This document shows, one piece after another, positions 47,568 through 56,373 of a stretch of 64,000 bases of DNA; position 1 is the stretch's first letter; each line of letters begins with the position of its first letter. Both the position numbers and the translations under genes were made by a program. The notes under the pieces were generated by a model that saw only the letters and a list, made by a program, of their open reading frames with translations, had not been told where the DNA came from and made no database searches. Origin of the DNA: Pelagomonas calceolata (Eukaryota; Sar; Pelagophyceae; Pelagomonadales; Pelagomonadaceae); NCBI GenBank assembly GCA_918797485.1, contig CAKKNE010000006.1, positions 2,108,001 to 2,172,000 on the forward strand, in the 5' to 3' direction.

Positions 47568-48197
47568 ATGGAGTACGTGTCCGGTTTGTTTTGCGCGACG
47601 AACTACTCGTGCGTGCGCTGCGCCTGCGTCGACGACCTGGACGAGGCCGACGACTTTGATAGATTGCGAGCCTACGCCGTGAGCAGGTTGGGGGCGCCGC
47701 CAGAGGACGACGAAGGCGAGGCGTCGGGCTGCGTCACGAGGGTCGTGAGCGAGCCCGTGGACGAACAGGAGTTCGCCCAGGTCTTCCGGCGCGTCTTAGA
47801 AAGACGTGGCTGGCCGGTGGCGAAGTACGGCCGCGGGAGAGCCTTGAGGCGCTGCCTCAAGGTCTTCGCCGCCGCGGACGGCTCCCTCCGCCTCGAATGG
47901 GGCTCGCGCAAAAATAACAGCGACGCGGCCCGCAGCGTCCTCCTCACGGAGATCGTGGATATCTCACGTGTTATTTTTGAAGACGCGCCGCTGGACGCGG
48001 ACCCGCAGATGGCTTTATGCTTCAACGTCGGGGATACCGCTGCTTTGAAGATCTTGGCGGACACTGTAACCGACGCGACTATTCTGGCGTACGGCTTCGG
48101 CTTACTCGTCGACGAAGCTCGCGCGCGACGGCAGAACCCCGTCGACGCCGACGGGTTCCCGACGATTCGAGTGGGCGAGGACCTCGTTTCTCCATAA
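47568..48197 (+). CDS. PH-like domain protein
   Basis: 209 residues from the ATG directly after the TAG. The segment about 70-185 has the shape of the PH domain in phospholipase C-type proteins: EFAQVFRRVLERRGWPVAKY, ALRRCLKVFAAADGSLRLEW, LTEIVDISRVIFED, and a C-terminal helix DATILAYGFGLLVDEARARR. No PLC catalytic boxes follow, so it is a stand-alone lipid- or protein-binding module. A cysteine cluster (FCATNYSCVRCACVDD) opens the protein. PH assignment is by pattern only. Confidence 0.6.
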   Translation: MEYVSGLFCATNYSCVRCACVDDLDEADDFDRLRAYAVSRLGAPPEDDEGEASGCVTRVVSEPVDEQEFAQVFRRVLERRGWPVAKYGRGRALRRCLKVFAAADGSLRLEWGSRKNNSDAARSVLLTEIVDISRVIFEDAPLDADPQMALCFNVGDTAALKILADTVTDATILAYGFGLLVDEARARRQNPVDADGFPTIRVGEDLVSP

Positions 48198-48211
48198 GTG
48201 GTATCATTTAC

Positions 48212-48751
48212 TCATCGCAGCCCCCCGCCCCGCGCGACGCCGATGACCTCGTCCAGCGACCCCTTCGCCTTCGCGAGGAACGACTTCGCCTGCCGCACGT
48301 CCCCGTTGTCCAGTGCTTCAGAGAGGCCGCCCGTCATGATGATGACGTCGGCCGCGACGCCGTATCTGCGGATCGTCCCGATCGCCTTCTTGTCCTCCAC
48401 AGTCAGGACCGGAGCTTGCACGATAATCGTCGCGTTTTCCTCGAACGCGACCAAGGGCGGCGCCTGGAGCGCGGCCGCGGCCTTTTCCAGGTCGCCGCCC
48501 GCAAGAGGCTTGTCGACGGCGTCGAGCGCCGCGCGCGCCGCCTTCAGCTCGCCGAACGCCTTCTGCGCGTCAGCCGCACTGTACTTCTTCGACGCCGCAT
48601 GCGCGGGGGCCACGGCAATCAAGGGCGGCACGACCACCGGCGCGCTGAACGCGTGCAGCTGCAACGCGCGCCGCCGCGAGACGTCGACGTCGACGCAGCT
48701 GGCGCACAGCAGGGTAATGGACGCAGCGGTAGCTTTAAGTGCATGCATCAT
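48212..48751 (-). CDS. Probable thylakoid-lumen protein
   Basis: 179 residues. The N-terminus combines a signal-like segment (MMHALKATAASITLLCAS), a twin-arginine stretch (VSRRRALQLHAF), a second hydrophobic run (PVVVPPLIAVAPAHA) and an AHA cleavage site, the layout of proteins sent through the Tat pathway into the thylakoid lumen. The mature domain is helical (YSAADAQKAFGELKAARAAL, LEKAAAALQ, KKAIGTIRRYGVAADVIIMT, DVRQAKSFLAKAKGSLDEVI), compatible with a four-helix bundle such as PsbQ-like proteins, but no diagnostic motif is present. The ATG is preceded by an A-run. Confidence 0.7.
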   Translation of the reverse strand: MMHALKATAASITLLCASCVDVDVSRRRALQLHAFSAPVVVPPLIAVAPAHAASKKYSAADAQKAFGELKAARAALDAVDKPLAGGDLEKAAAALQAPPLVAFEENATIIVQAPVLTVEDKKAIGTIRRYGVAADVIIMTGGLSEALDNGDVRQAKSFLAKAKGSLDEVIGVARGGGLR

Positions 48752-48904
48752 TTTTTCGTTGCTGAATTCGACTGCTCTGCGTCCACAGCCTTTGCAGCGG
48801 ATGTTGTCCGCGGGTCTCGAGAGCATAAAGTGCAGCGTTCACGCGTAATGAACACGTCTACGCTGATCTCTCTCCTTGCAGAGCCGGGAGGTGCGCTGTG
48901 AAAA

Positions 48905-48925
48905 CTAGGATGTCAAGACGCTAGC
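48905..48925 (+). promoter_or_regulatory. Palindromic promoter-like element, variant
   Basis: CTAGGATG then TCAAGACGCTAGC in the 371-bp divergent spacer 48752-49122; 154 and 198 bp from the two starts. A CACGCCATCGCCGCGACGCG motif lies at 49099-49118, just before the next ATG. Confidence 0.5.
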
Positions 48926-49122
48926 TGGATGCGAGCCCCGGCGCGGATACGACGCTGTCCTCCCGGAGAAATTGTGCCGTGCGGTGGCCTCCAACAGCGA
49001 TTGATCGATTTGACGAGCCGGAGGATTGTAAAGCGCCTAGGCACTTGCAAAGCAGGGAGAGCTTGCCACAAAGCCAGGGAGAGCGATTCACAGCGCCACA
49101 CGCCATCGCCGCGACGCGTGCC

Positions 49123-50340
49123 ATGGCGGACGCAGAACAGCTAGCAAGGGCCATCTGCGAGACCTGCGCCCAGCTCCACCAACCAAATGCACCACTGCAC
49201 GACATCGCCGCCGCCAACCTACGGCTCATCCAGCTCTGCGAGCACGAGCAGGCGCCGCAGGCGTGCCTGCTCATCGTGCGGCACGGCGGCCAGCTCGCGG
49301 CACAGGGCGCGCCGATCCACGCCTGCGCGCTGGCGGCCGGGAAAGTAGAACGAGCGTGCCGCGAGCGGATCGTCGGCGGCGACGACGCGTTCGCGCTGCT
49401 GGAGCAGCTCGCAAAGGACGAGGCGGGCGACGCCTGCGCCGGCGCCGTCTGCGCGGCCGTGGCCTTTTGGTGCGTCGAGAGCGGGCAAGAAGTGAATGCG
49501 CTCGACCGTTGCGCCGCGCGGCCGGTGCTGCTCGCGACGGCAATCGCGGACGAATTGGCGCGGCGAGATATGATGAGGGACGCCGCCGGCGCCTGGCGCG
49601 CCGTCGCGCGCGCCGCGCCGCCGGTAGCAAAGCTCGCGCGGTGTGTCCAGGCCTGGGCGGCCTGCGGCGCGCGGCTCCGGGGCGCGCCTCCTGCGGTGCT
49701 CGGGGCGCTCCTCGAGGCGGCGATCGGCGGCGACGCGGACGCGACGGGTGCGCTCTGCGCCCTCGTCGAGGCGGAGCCCCCGCTGCCCCCGGCCGACGCC
49801 GTGGCGCCCTACCACACGCTCGTGGCGCTCGCGGTCGCGCCGACGGACGCCGCCGCGGCCGCCGACGCGCGCGCTTCGTTAGCCGCCGCGCTCCTGACGC
49901 TGCTGGCGGCGCCCGTCGCGGCGCAGATGGAGCGCGGCTCGCCCGTCGGCGCGGGCCTGCTCGAGGGCCTCGTCCGGGGCGTCGGCGCCGCGCCGCCCAA
50001 CGTCGCGTCGACGTGCACGGACGCAATGGTTGGCTTCCTCGACGCGCTGCCGGACCGGTCGTCGTTCGCGCCGCCGTGGCGCCGCCCGCTCGCGTCGGCC
50101 GTCGTCCGCGCCGCCGCGGCGCGCGCGTCGGACGCGTTCTACGCTTCGGGCCGGTCCTTCGAGGACCGCGACGACGCGACGTTCAACCGCCTCTACCACG
50201 CGGGGCCGTGCCTCTACCAGCTCGCGCTCGCCCTGGACGAGACGGACGTGACCGAGGGCGAGCTGCTCGCGAGCGCGCCGTGGCTCGAAGAGGCCGTGGA
50301 GGCCGTCCTCGGCGAAGAGGAGGAGGAGGATTCGGAATAG
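49123..50340 (+). CDS. Importin-beta/transportin-3-like alpha-solenoid protein
   Basis: 405 residues of tandem amphipathic helices. The beginning (LARAICETCAQLHQPNAPLH, IAAANLRLIQLCEHEQAP, ACALAAGKVERACRERI) follows the N-terminal pattern of importin-13/TNPO3-type karyopherins (L..A...L...P......A...L......), where the last element is the C.FAA..M... helix. Later helices are very alanine-rich (AVLGALLEAAIGGDADATGA, LVALAVAPTDAAAAADARA). It is about half the usual length of a karyopherin (900+ residues), so a divergent or shortened member, or another HEAT-like solenoid, is possible. The C-terminus is acidic. The opposite strand has an arginine-rich shadow. Confidence 0.5.
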   Translation: MADAEQLARAICETCAQLHQPNAPLHDIAAANLRLIQLCEHEQAPQACLLIVRHGGQLAAQGAPIHACALAAGKVERACRERIVGGDDAFALLEQLAKDEAGDACAGAVCAAVAFWCVESGQEVNALDRCAARPVLLATAIADELARRDMMRDAAGAWRAVARAAPPVAKLARCVQAWAACGARLRGAPPAVLGALLEAAIGGDADATGALCALVEAEPPLPPADAVAPYHTLVALAVAPTDAAAAADARASLAAALLTLLAAPVAAQMERGSPVGAGLLEGLVRGVGAAPPNVASTCTDAMVGFLDALPDRSSFAPPWRRPLASAVVRAAAARASDAFYASGRSFEDRDDATFNRLYHAGPCLYQLALALDETDVTEGELLASAPWLEEAVEAVLGEEEEEDSE

Positions 50341-50426
50341 TAGTTTTGTGTTGTAAGTGTGCTCGGTTCGTTTTTTCAAGTTAACGGTCCCCACTAATGC
50401 CACGCCCACAACGGAACACGCGGCGC

Positions 50427-52880
50427 CTACTTGCGGCTGCGGCGCGTGGCCTTGAGCGCCGCGCTGAGCTGCTCCGCCTCAGTCGGCGGCGCGGGCGCCG
50501 CCGGCTCCTCGGGCGCCGGGGCCGGCTCGGGCTCCGGAGCCGGAGCGGGCGCCGGAGCGGGCGCGGGCGCGGGCGCCGGTGCCTTCGCCTTCGGCGCCGG
50601 AGCGGCCTTGGCCTTGGCCGCCTTCGCGGCGTCGGCGGCCGCCTTTTTGTCGGCCGCAGCTTTCTTCGAGGCAGCAGCTTTATCGGCCGCGGCTTGCTTG
50701 GCGGCAGCAGCTTTATCGGCCGCCGCCTTAGCCTTCTGAGCGCTTGCCTGCTTCGCGGCCGCGGCCTGGTCGGCCTTGGCCTTGGCCGCGGCGGCGGCCT
50801 TGTCGGCAGAGGCCTTCTTCGCGGCCGTGGCTTTATCGGCGGCGGCTTGCTTCGCGGCGGCGGCTTTATCGGCAGCAGCTTGCTTCGACGCAGCAGCAGC
50901 TTCCTTAGCCTTGGCGGCCTTCGCGTCGGCGGCTTGCTTGGCCGCGGCGGCTTTGTCGGCCTGAGCTTGCTTCGCGGCGGCTGCCTTCTCCGCGGCGGCC
51001 GCCGCCTTCTGCTTCTGGGCGTCCTGGCCAGCGCTAGCCTTGAGCGCGGCGGCCTCGCGCTTCGCCGCGGCGGCTTCCTTGGACGCCTGGGCCTTCTTCT
51101 CGGCGGCGGCCTTCGCGGCGTCCTTCGCGGCGGCCGCCTTCTGCGCGGCGGCGTCCTTCGAGGCGGCGGAGGCTTTGGCTGCCTCGGCCTTCTTGGCAGA
51201 CCTGCGTGGAAATTAACCATTGAGTCAGGGTATCCCGAGAATTATCGCTGAGACCGTCGCTGTCACATGGCAATGCCGCGTGGGGCTCCTGAAATTTGAT
51301 TTCCGCACAGTGGCTGACGCAGCGGCGGCGGCGTCTTTCTTCTTCTGGGCGGCGGCGTCGGCGGCCGCTTGCTTCTTGGCGTCGGCAGCCGACTTCGCCT
51401 CGGCGGCCTTCGCGGCGGCCTCGACCTTCTTGGCTTCCGCCGCCTTCGCGGCTTCGGTTTTTTTCGCGTCCGCGGCGGCCTTCGCGCTCTTCGCAGCTTC
51501 GGCCTTCTCGAAGGCGGCGTTGGCAGCCTTCTCCTTGGCCGCGGCGGCCTTCTCGGCGGCGGCGACCTTGGCGGCCTCCTTCGCTTCCGCAGCCTTCGCC
51601 TTCTGCTCGGCGGCGGCGGCCTTGGCGTCAGCTTCTTTAGCCTTCGCGGCGGCGTCGGCGGCGACCTTCTCCTCGGCGACGGCGGCGGCCTTGTCGGCCG
51701 TCGCGGCGGCCTCGTCGGCCTTGACAGCGGCGTCGTCGGCCTTGGGCGCGTCGGCGCTGCCCGCCGCGTCGGCGGCGGCGGCCGTGGCCTCCGCCTTCGA
51801 CGCGGACGCGTCGGCCTTGGACGCCTTGCGCTCCGCGATCTTCGCGGCCTTGCCGTCGGCCGCGTCCTGCTTCGCCTTCGCGGCGGCTTCCTTGGCCGCG
51901 GCAGCTTTCTCTTTCTTGGCCTGGGCCTTGGCCTGGGCCGCGGCCCGGGCCTCGCCGGCGTCGGCCTTCGTCGCCGACTTGGGCAGCTCGATGCCGCCGA
52001 GCTTGGGCAGCTCGAGCTTCGGCAGGGACGGGCCCTTGGCCTCGGCCTTCTTGCCGCCCTTGGCCGGCGGCGCGGGTTTCAATGCTTCCGTGATGGGCCC
52101 CACCGCAAACAACCCGGCCAGCGCCGTCGCGGCGACGGCCGGCGCGCCGAAGACCACGACCTTCTGGAACTCCGTGAGCTCCTGCGACCCGCGCGCCTGG
52201 ATGGCCTCCTGCTGCTCCTGCTCGCGCTTCTTCTTGTTCTGCTCCAGGATGCCGCGCGCGCCCACCAAGCCGAGGACGGGCAGCGCCGCGAACGGCGCCG
52301 CGCCAAGGAGCTCGGCCTCGACTTTGGTGGTCGAGTCGAGCTCGGGGCCGAGCGACCGCCGCGCGGGCGGCGGCGGCGGCGGCGGCGGCGCGCGCGCGCC
52401 GCCCTTGGGCTTCGCGCCCTTGCCCTTGGCCGGCGCCGGCGCCGGCGCGGGCGCGGGCGCCGGCGCGGGCGCCGCGAAGGGGTTCGGCGGCGCGGGCACG
52501 GAGGGCAGCGCGAGGCCCTTCTTCTTGCCCGAGCCCTTGCCCTCGTTGAAGACGCCGAAGGTCTTGACCTGTGTGTGTGTTGCGTGACGCGTCGACGGCG
52601 CCTCGCCTCCCAAACTCTACGGGCGCGTAGGCGGCCGGGCGACGCCCTCGGTTCGGGCCGCGACGCGTCGCGTCGACGGCGGACGAGCCGTCGCGAGCGC
52701 CACAGCTGCCAAACTCCGCGGAGAGCGCTCTCACGGACGAACACCGTCGCCGCGACATCTGCAAGCTTAACCTTCCCAGGACGCCGAGATTCTCACCGCT
52801 TGCCGCGCCGCCTGGGACGGGCCCGGCGCGACGAATGCGCTCGCCGTGGCCGCGACGGCAGCACAGACAATGAGCCTCAT
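50427..52880 (-). CDS. Plastid Ala/Lys-rich helical protein (TolA-like), three exons
   Basis: Exons 52797-52880, 51319-52568 and 50427-51201 join in phase to 702 residues. Exon 1 (28 codons) is the presequence MRLIVCAAVAATASAFVAPG with the ASAF|VAP plastid site. Then come KTFGVFNEGKGSGKKKG, a Pro/Ala stretch, and two hydrophobic segments (APFAALPVLGLVGARGIL and VVVFGAPAVAATALAGLFAV), probably membrane-inserted. From about residue 235 on the chain is a run of more than 400 residues of A, K, E, D and Q in units such as AAAAKQAADKA, like the TolA central helix. It ends with a Pro/Ala run and basic KATRRSRK. A structural spacer or tether at thylakoid or envelope is plausible; no catalytic domain. 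The stop is TAG at 50427-50429. Confidence 0.75.
51202..51318 (-). other. Intron 2 of the Ala/Lys-rich gene
   Basis: 117 bp; GTCAG donor and TTTCCACGCAG acceptor on the minus strand. Removal joins KKDAAAAA to SAKKAEAAK in frame; without it the repeat frame is lost. Its sequence is clearly less GC-rich than the exons. It shows no ACGCCATCG motif. Confidence 0.75.
52569..52796 (-). other. Introner-like intron 1 of the Ala/Lys-rich gene
   Basis: 228 bp; GTGAGAATCTCGGCGTCCTG donor and ACACACACACAG acceptor on the minus strand. The donor-side block matches that of the intron at 10737 in 17 of the first 20 bases. CGTCGACGCG-type words recur inside. Phase 0, joining the ASAF presequence to VKTFGVFNE. 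Confidence 0.82.
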
Positions 52881-53481
52881 GATTACAGCCTGTCTGCGAG
52901 CAAACTCCTCGCGATTTGGGCTCACACCCACGAGCTATGCAACTGGCTGGCCGCTCGCGCTGGCTCCAGCTGCAACCGGCACCGATTCGCGCGCCTAAGC
53001 GACGTCGCAAAACGATGATGCTGCAAGCAAAGCTTGACGCCAAATCGATAGCCGAGCGCGGGGCCGCGAGGCGCGCCGCATCACTCCCGGCACTTGTTCG
53101 ATGGGTCTAGGCCGGGCACCGCGGAGAAACGGAGCTTTAGCTGCCCTGGAGCCGCAAAATGGCCACTCGTCGACAAAGCACCACGAACACCCCAGTTCGT
53201 ACTCGTGCATACGTCCCACGGGCCGGAGAGACGCCTAGCGCGATCCGTGCGCTAGACTGCTCGCGGTGGTGCGAGACTGCAGGGCATTTGGCGGCGCGCG
53301 GCGACTTTATTGCAAGGCAGCGCTCGTCAACATCGATAATTGCTGCAAACAACACGAGCGGAGCCAGCTGTGCAGTTGATCCGCCCCACGTAGCTCAATT
53401 GCGTCTGCTGGCAGCAGCATCGCAGCACTGCGCAGCACTGCGCATCGACGCCGCGGCGCGATTGCGAAGATCGCTCCGACA
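52881..53481. promoter_or_regulatory. Divergent promoter region
   Basis: 601-bp spacer. A variant palindromic element (CTAGCGCGATCC then GTGCGCTAG) lies at 53235-53255, 227 bp before the Omp85 start, and GCAGCACTGC words repeat at 53420-53447. No gene supported. Confidence 0.45.
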
Positions 53482-54879
53482 ATGATGCTCCTCCTGCTCC
53501 TCCTCCACGCCGCCGCGGCGAAAATAAGAGGAGTGCAGGTCCTCGCCGTCGGCACGAAGCCTAGTTTGGGCGGCCCGCTGCAGACGCCGGCCGCCCAGAA
53601 GGCCCAGGACAAAGATATAAAATACATAAAGAAGAAGAAACCGCGGCAGGCGCTCGCCCACGACGCGGCGCGCTGGTTCGGGAGCCGCGGCTATGTTGTG
53701 GATGATGTCGGAGTCAACACCCAAACAGTGGGAGACGACGAGCTCGTGGTGCTCTCGGCGCGGGTCCTGCCCTGCGGTCCCATCCGACTACGAGCGGCGA
53801 ACGGCACTCATGTAAGGACGAAGCCGGGGACGGTCGCGCGCGCGCTGGGCTTGAGAAAAGGCCAGCCGTTCCGCTGGGACCCTACGAGGCTGGCAGCGTT
53901 GATACGGGAAGATGGTGGTCTTTTTAGGGCCGAGGCGACGCGGGCGCGAGCCTCCGTGGAGGACGGGGTCGTGGCTTTGGATTTAACTGTCGCGGAGCCC
54001 TCGTACCGCACGATCACGCCCGAGCTCGATGTCGACGCGGACCGGGCGCGGGTCTTCCTGCGCGTGCAGGACCGCAATCTGTTGGGACTGGGCTGCGAAG
54101 GGGAGGTCGAGGCGAGCTGTACAAGGCGGTGCATAAATCAACCAGTGAGTCGGTTGCGTCGATGGCGTGGAGGTCGACGCGACGATTCAGCTCGAATGCG
54201 ACGTGAAATTTTGATTTATGGCACAGGTACGAGGAAAGAGGCGCCCGAGCTTGCGGCTTCGTTGGCGCACCGCGGGTTGAACGGGCGGGGCTGGTCGGCT
54301 CGTTTAAAACCGCTCGGCCTGAAGTCTCTGAGTACGCAGTTCGACGGACGGCGCGCGAACACGCTGGTGGATGTAGAAGAAGTCCAGGACGGCGCGATCT
54401 CGTCACTCACGCTCGCGAAGCGACGCTTCGGCAGCGCCTGGCGCCTCCAGCTGGGCCAGCGGTCGCGCCTGGGGCCCTTCGGCAAGGTCGGTCTGGCCTT
54501 GAAGCGGGGACCGTTCGAAACTTACGCGAGCGTGGGCCGGGGCAAGCCGCTCCAAGAGCGGGGCCTCGCGGCGCCGCGGCTCTACGAGCACGTCGGGAAG
54601 GATCGGAAGGACGCCCTGGCCGATGAATTTGATGGTGGTCTGATCGGCGCGCGCGTCGAGGTCGACCGGAGCGTGCGGGACGGTTTCCTGAGCGTCTTCG
54701 CGGACGCGTGCGCCGCCAAGGACTGGGGCGCTGAACGAGTGACGGACGCGGCCTACGGCGTCTCCGCGAGCTACTCGCTGCTGCGCGTGGACGTGACGAA
54801 GCGGCTGTTCGGGGGCAAGGCGCGGCCCGCGGTGACTTTGAGACTTGCGGACGGCGTGGGAGGCGTCCGGTGCCCTTGA
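53482..54879 (+). CDS. Plastid-envelope Omp85/OEP80-like beta-barrel protein
   Basis: Two exons (53482-54118, 54227-54879), 429 residues. A signal-like start (MMLLLLLLHAAAA) is followed by basic sequence, one or two POTRA-like units (VLSARVLPCGPIRL, GTVARALGLRKGQPFRWD, LIREDGGLFRAEATR, VVALDLTVAEP) and the Omp85 connecting motif VFLRVQDRNLLGLGCEGEVE. The remainder alternates short amphipathic strands (GWSARLKPLGLKSLSTQF, SAWRLQLGQRSRLGPFGKV, DGFLSVFADACAAKDWG, VSASYSLLRVDVTKRLF), as in a 16-strand barrel, but is short, so the barrel may be incomplete. Omp85 proteins insert or import proteins at outer membranes. A presequence implies import through the ER. Subfamily is uncertain. Confidence 0.65.
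   Translation: MMLLLLLLHAAAAKIRGVQVLAVGTKPSLGGPLQTPAAQKAQDKDIKYIKKKKPRQALAHDAARWFGSRGYVVDDVGVNTQTVGDDELVVLSARVLPCGPIRLRAANGTHVRTKPGTVARALGLRKGQPFRWDPTRLAALIREDGGLFRAEATRARASVEDGVVALDLTVAEPSYRTITPELDVDADRARVFLRVQDRNLLGLGCEGEVEASCTRRCINQPVSRLRRWRGGRRDDSARMRREILIYGTGTRKEAPELAASLAHRGLNGRGWSARLKPLGLKSLSTQFDGRRANTLVDVEEVQDGAISSLTLAKRRFGSAWRLQLGQRSRLGPFGKVGLALKRGPFETYASVGRGKPLQERGLAAPRLYEHVGKDRKDALADEFDGGLIGARVEVDRSVRDGFLSVFADACAAKDWGAERVTDAAYGVSASYSLLRVDVTKRLFGGKARPAVTLRLADGVGGVRCP
54119..54226 (+). other. Introner-like intron in the Omp85 gene
   Basis: 108 bp, GTACAAGG donor, TATGGCACAG acceptor, followed by GTACGAGG, so a GTAC word flanks both ends. It carries TGCGTCGATGGCGTGG (about 54155), the introner motif in reverse orientation. 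It is a multiple of three without stops. Its boundaries are inferred from the Omp85 frame. Confidence 0.55.
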
Positions 54880-54894
54880 CCTAGGACGGTTAGT

Positions 54895-54916
54895 CTAGCG
54901 GCCTGTAAGACACTAG
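54895..54916 (+). promoter_or_regulatory. Palindromic promoter-like element
   Basis: Consensus copy: CTAGCGGC followed by CTGTAAGACACTAG, between two plus-strand genes, 158 bp before the dehydroquinate synthase start and 16 bp after the Omp85 stop. Confidence 0.65.
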
Positions 54917-54972
54917 GAATACATAGCAAGCAAGCAGCAACAAGGCGTGTGGCGCAGCAATTGCCTGCAACG

Positions 54973-55039
54973 CGGTGCTACGAAGTCGTCGCTTCTGCAG
55001 TACTCGGTGCTACGTAGTGGCTGTCGCTTCTGCACTACT
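54973..55039 (+). repeat. Tandem 32-bp duplication in the aroB leader
   Basis: CGGTGCTACGAAGTCGTCGC (54973) and CGGTGCTACGTAGTGGCTGT (55005) begin two copies, each continuing into CGCTTCTGCA(G/C)TACT. The second copy ends about 35 bp before the ATG. Confidence 0.65.
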
Positions 55040-55073
55040 CGTCGTCTGGTGAACGCTGCACCCAGCTGCGCAA

Positions 55074-56333
55074 ATGGCGAGAAGGCTGCTGCAGACCGTC
55101 GCCTGCGCCGTCGCCCTCAGGCCGCCCCATCAAGGGCTACGCCAGCCGACGCGACGACCCGCGACGCTCGCGCAACCGACGACGACGACGGTAGAGGTGG
55201 ACTTGGGAGATCGGTCCTACCCCATCTACATCGGAGACGGGTTGCTCACCGAGGACGCCGCGACGGCCTCTCAGTACCTCCAGACCCACGTGAAGGGCTC
55301 GCAGGTGTTGATCGTCACCAACGAAATTTTAGATAGGTTAGGATATACGCAACGAACGAAAGCGGCCCTGGAGTACGGCGACTCCGGACTGAGGGTGGAA
55401 ACTCTAGTCCTACCGGACAACGAAGAGCAACCAAGCGAAGCGACAAAAACGCTCGAAAACCTCGGCAAAATCACGGATTATGCCATAGAAAAAGCGTTAG
55501 ATAGGAAAGCGACGTTCGTCGCGCTCGGCGGCGGCGTCATCGGGGATATGGTCGGCTTCGCGGCGGCGTGCTACGTGCGAGGCGTCGACTTCATCCAGAT
55601 TCCGACCACGCTCATGGCCATGGTCGACTCGTCGGTGGGCGGCAAGACGGCCGTCAACAGCAAGTCCGCGAAGAACATGGTCGGAGCTTTCTATCAACCC
55701 GTAGCGGTCGTGGCGGACGTCGGGTCGTTGCGCACGTTGCCTGACAGGGAACTGGCTTCCGGTGTGTCGGAAGTCATTAAATATGGTCTGATCCGAGACG
55801 CGCCCTTCTTCGAATGGCTCGAGGATAATATAGAAAAGGTACTTGAGAGGGACTCGGAAGCATTGATCGAGACCGTCGAGGCCTCGTGCCGGAACAAGGC
55901 CGAGGTCGTCGCGCTAGATGAGAAGGAGGGAGGTGTGCGAGCGACATTAAACCTAGGACACACCTTCGGCCACGCTATAGAAACGAAGGCCGGGTACGGT
56001 ACTTACTTACATGGCGAAGCGGTGGGCATCGGCATGCACATGGCCGCGAAGATGTCGCGGGACTTGGGCTGGATCTCGGACGAGTTGTTCGAGCGGGCCG
56101 TGGCGCTGGTCGCGCGGGCGAAGGTGCCGATCGTGCTACCTCTGGACTCGCCGCTCGACGTCGCGTCGTTCGAGTCGATAATGGCCGTGGACAAGAAGGT
56201 CGCCGACGGCTTGTTAAGGCTGATCCTGCTGAAGGGCGACCTGGGCAATTGCGTGTTTACGGGCGAATACGACCGGGCGGTCCTCAAAGAGACGCTGGAG
56301 CACTTCTGCGATCCCGAAAACCGGAGTAATTAG
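55074..56333 (+). CDS. aroB: 3-dehydroquinate synthase, plastid
   Basis: 419 residues. The first 37 residues (MARRLLQTVACAVALRPPHQ ...) are a transit-type presequence. The rest is a single AroB domain: VEVDLGDRSYPIYIGDGLL, VLIVTNEIL, LPDNEEQPSEATKTLENLG, the NAD-binding FVALGGGVIGDMVGFAAACY, RGVDFIQIPTTLMAMVDSSV, GGKTAVN, KNMVGAFYQP, ASGVSEVIKYGLI, and the metal-binding LNLGHTFGHAIE and LHGEAVGIGM. It converts DAHP to 3-dehydroquinate, step two of the shikimate pathway to aromatic amino acids. It is a stand-alone enzyme, not the fungal AROM fusion. In algae it is stromal. The strongest enzymatic call in the window. Confidence 0.97.
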   Translation: MARRLLQTVACAVALRPPHQGLRQPTRRPATLAQPTTTTVEVDLGDRSYPIYIGDGLLTEDAATASQYLQTHVKGSQVLIVTNEILDRLGYTQRTKAALEYGDSGLRVETLVLPDNEEQPSEATKTLENLGKITDYAIEKALDRKATFVALGGGVIGDMVGFAAACYVRGVDFIQIPTTLMAMVDSSVGGKTAVNSKSAKNMVGAFYQPVAVVADVGSLRTLPDRELASGVSEVIKYGLIRDAPFFEWLEDNIEKVLERDSEALIETVEASCRNKAEVVALDEKEGGVRATLNLGHTFGHAIETKAGYGTYLHGEAVGIGMHMAAKMSRDLGWISDELFERAVALVARAKVPIVLPLDSPLDVASFESIMAVDKKVADGLLRLILLKGDLGNCVFTGEYDRAVLKETLEHFCDPENRSN

Positions 56334-56373
56334 TAAATATGACACACACAGACTTAGCCGCGCGTCGAAGGCG

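Noticed and set aside
51369-53018. 549-codon plus-strand frame opposite the Ala/Lys-rich gene
   Set aside because: Gly/Leu/Arg repeats are the complement of Ala/Lys codons; the minus strand has a plastid presequence and phased introns.
51637-53043. 468-codon minus-strand frame overlapping the Ala/Lys-rich gene
   Set aside because: It is a shifted frame of the same strand (Arg/Gly-rich) and runs through intron 1.
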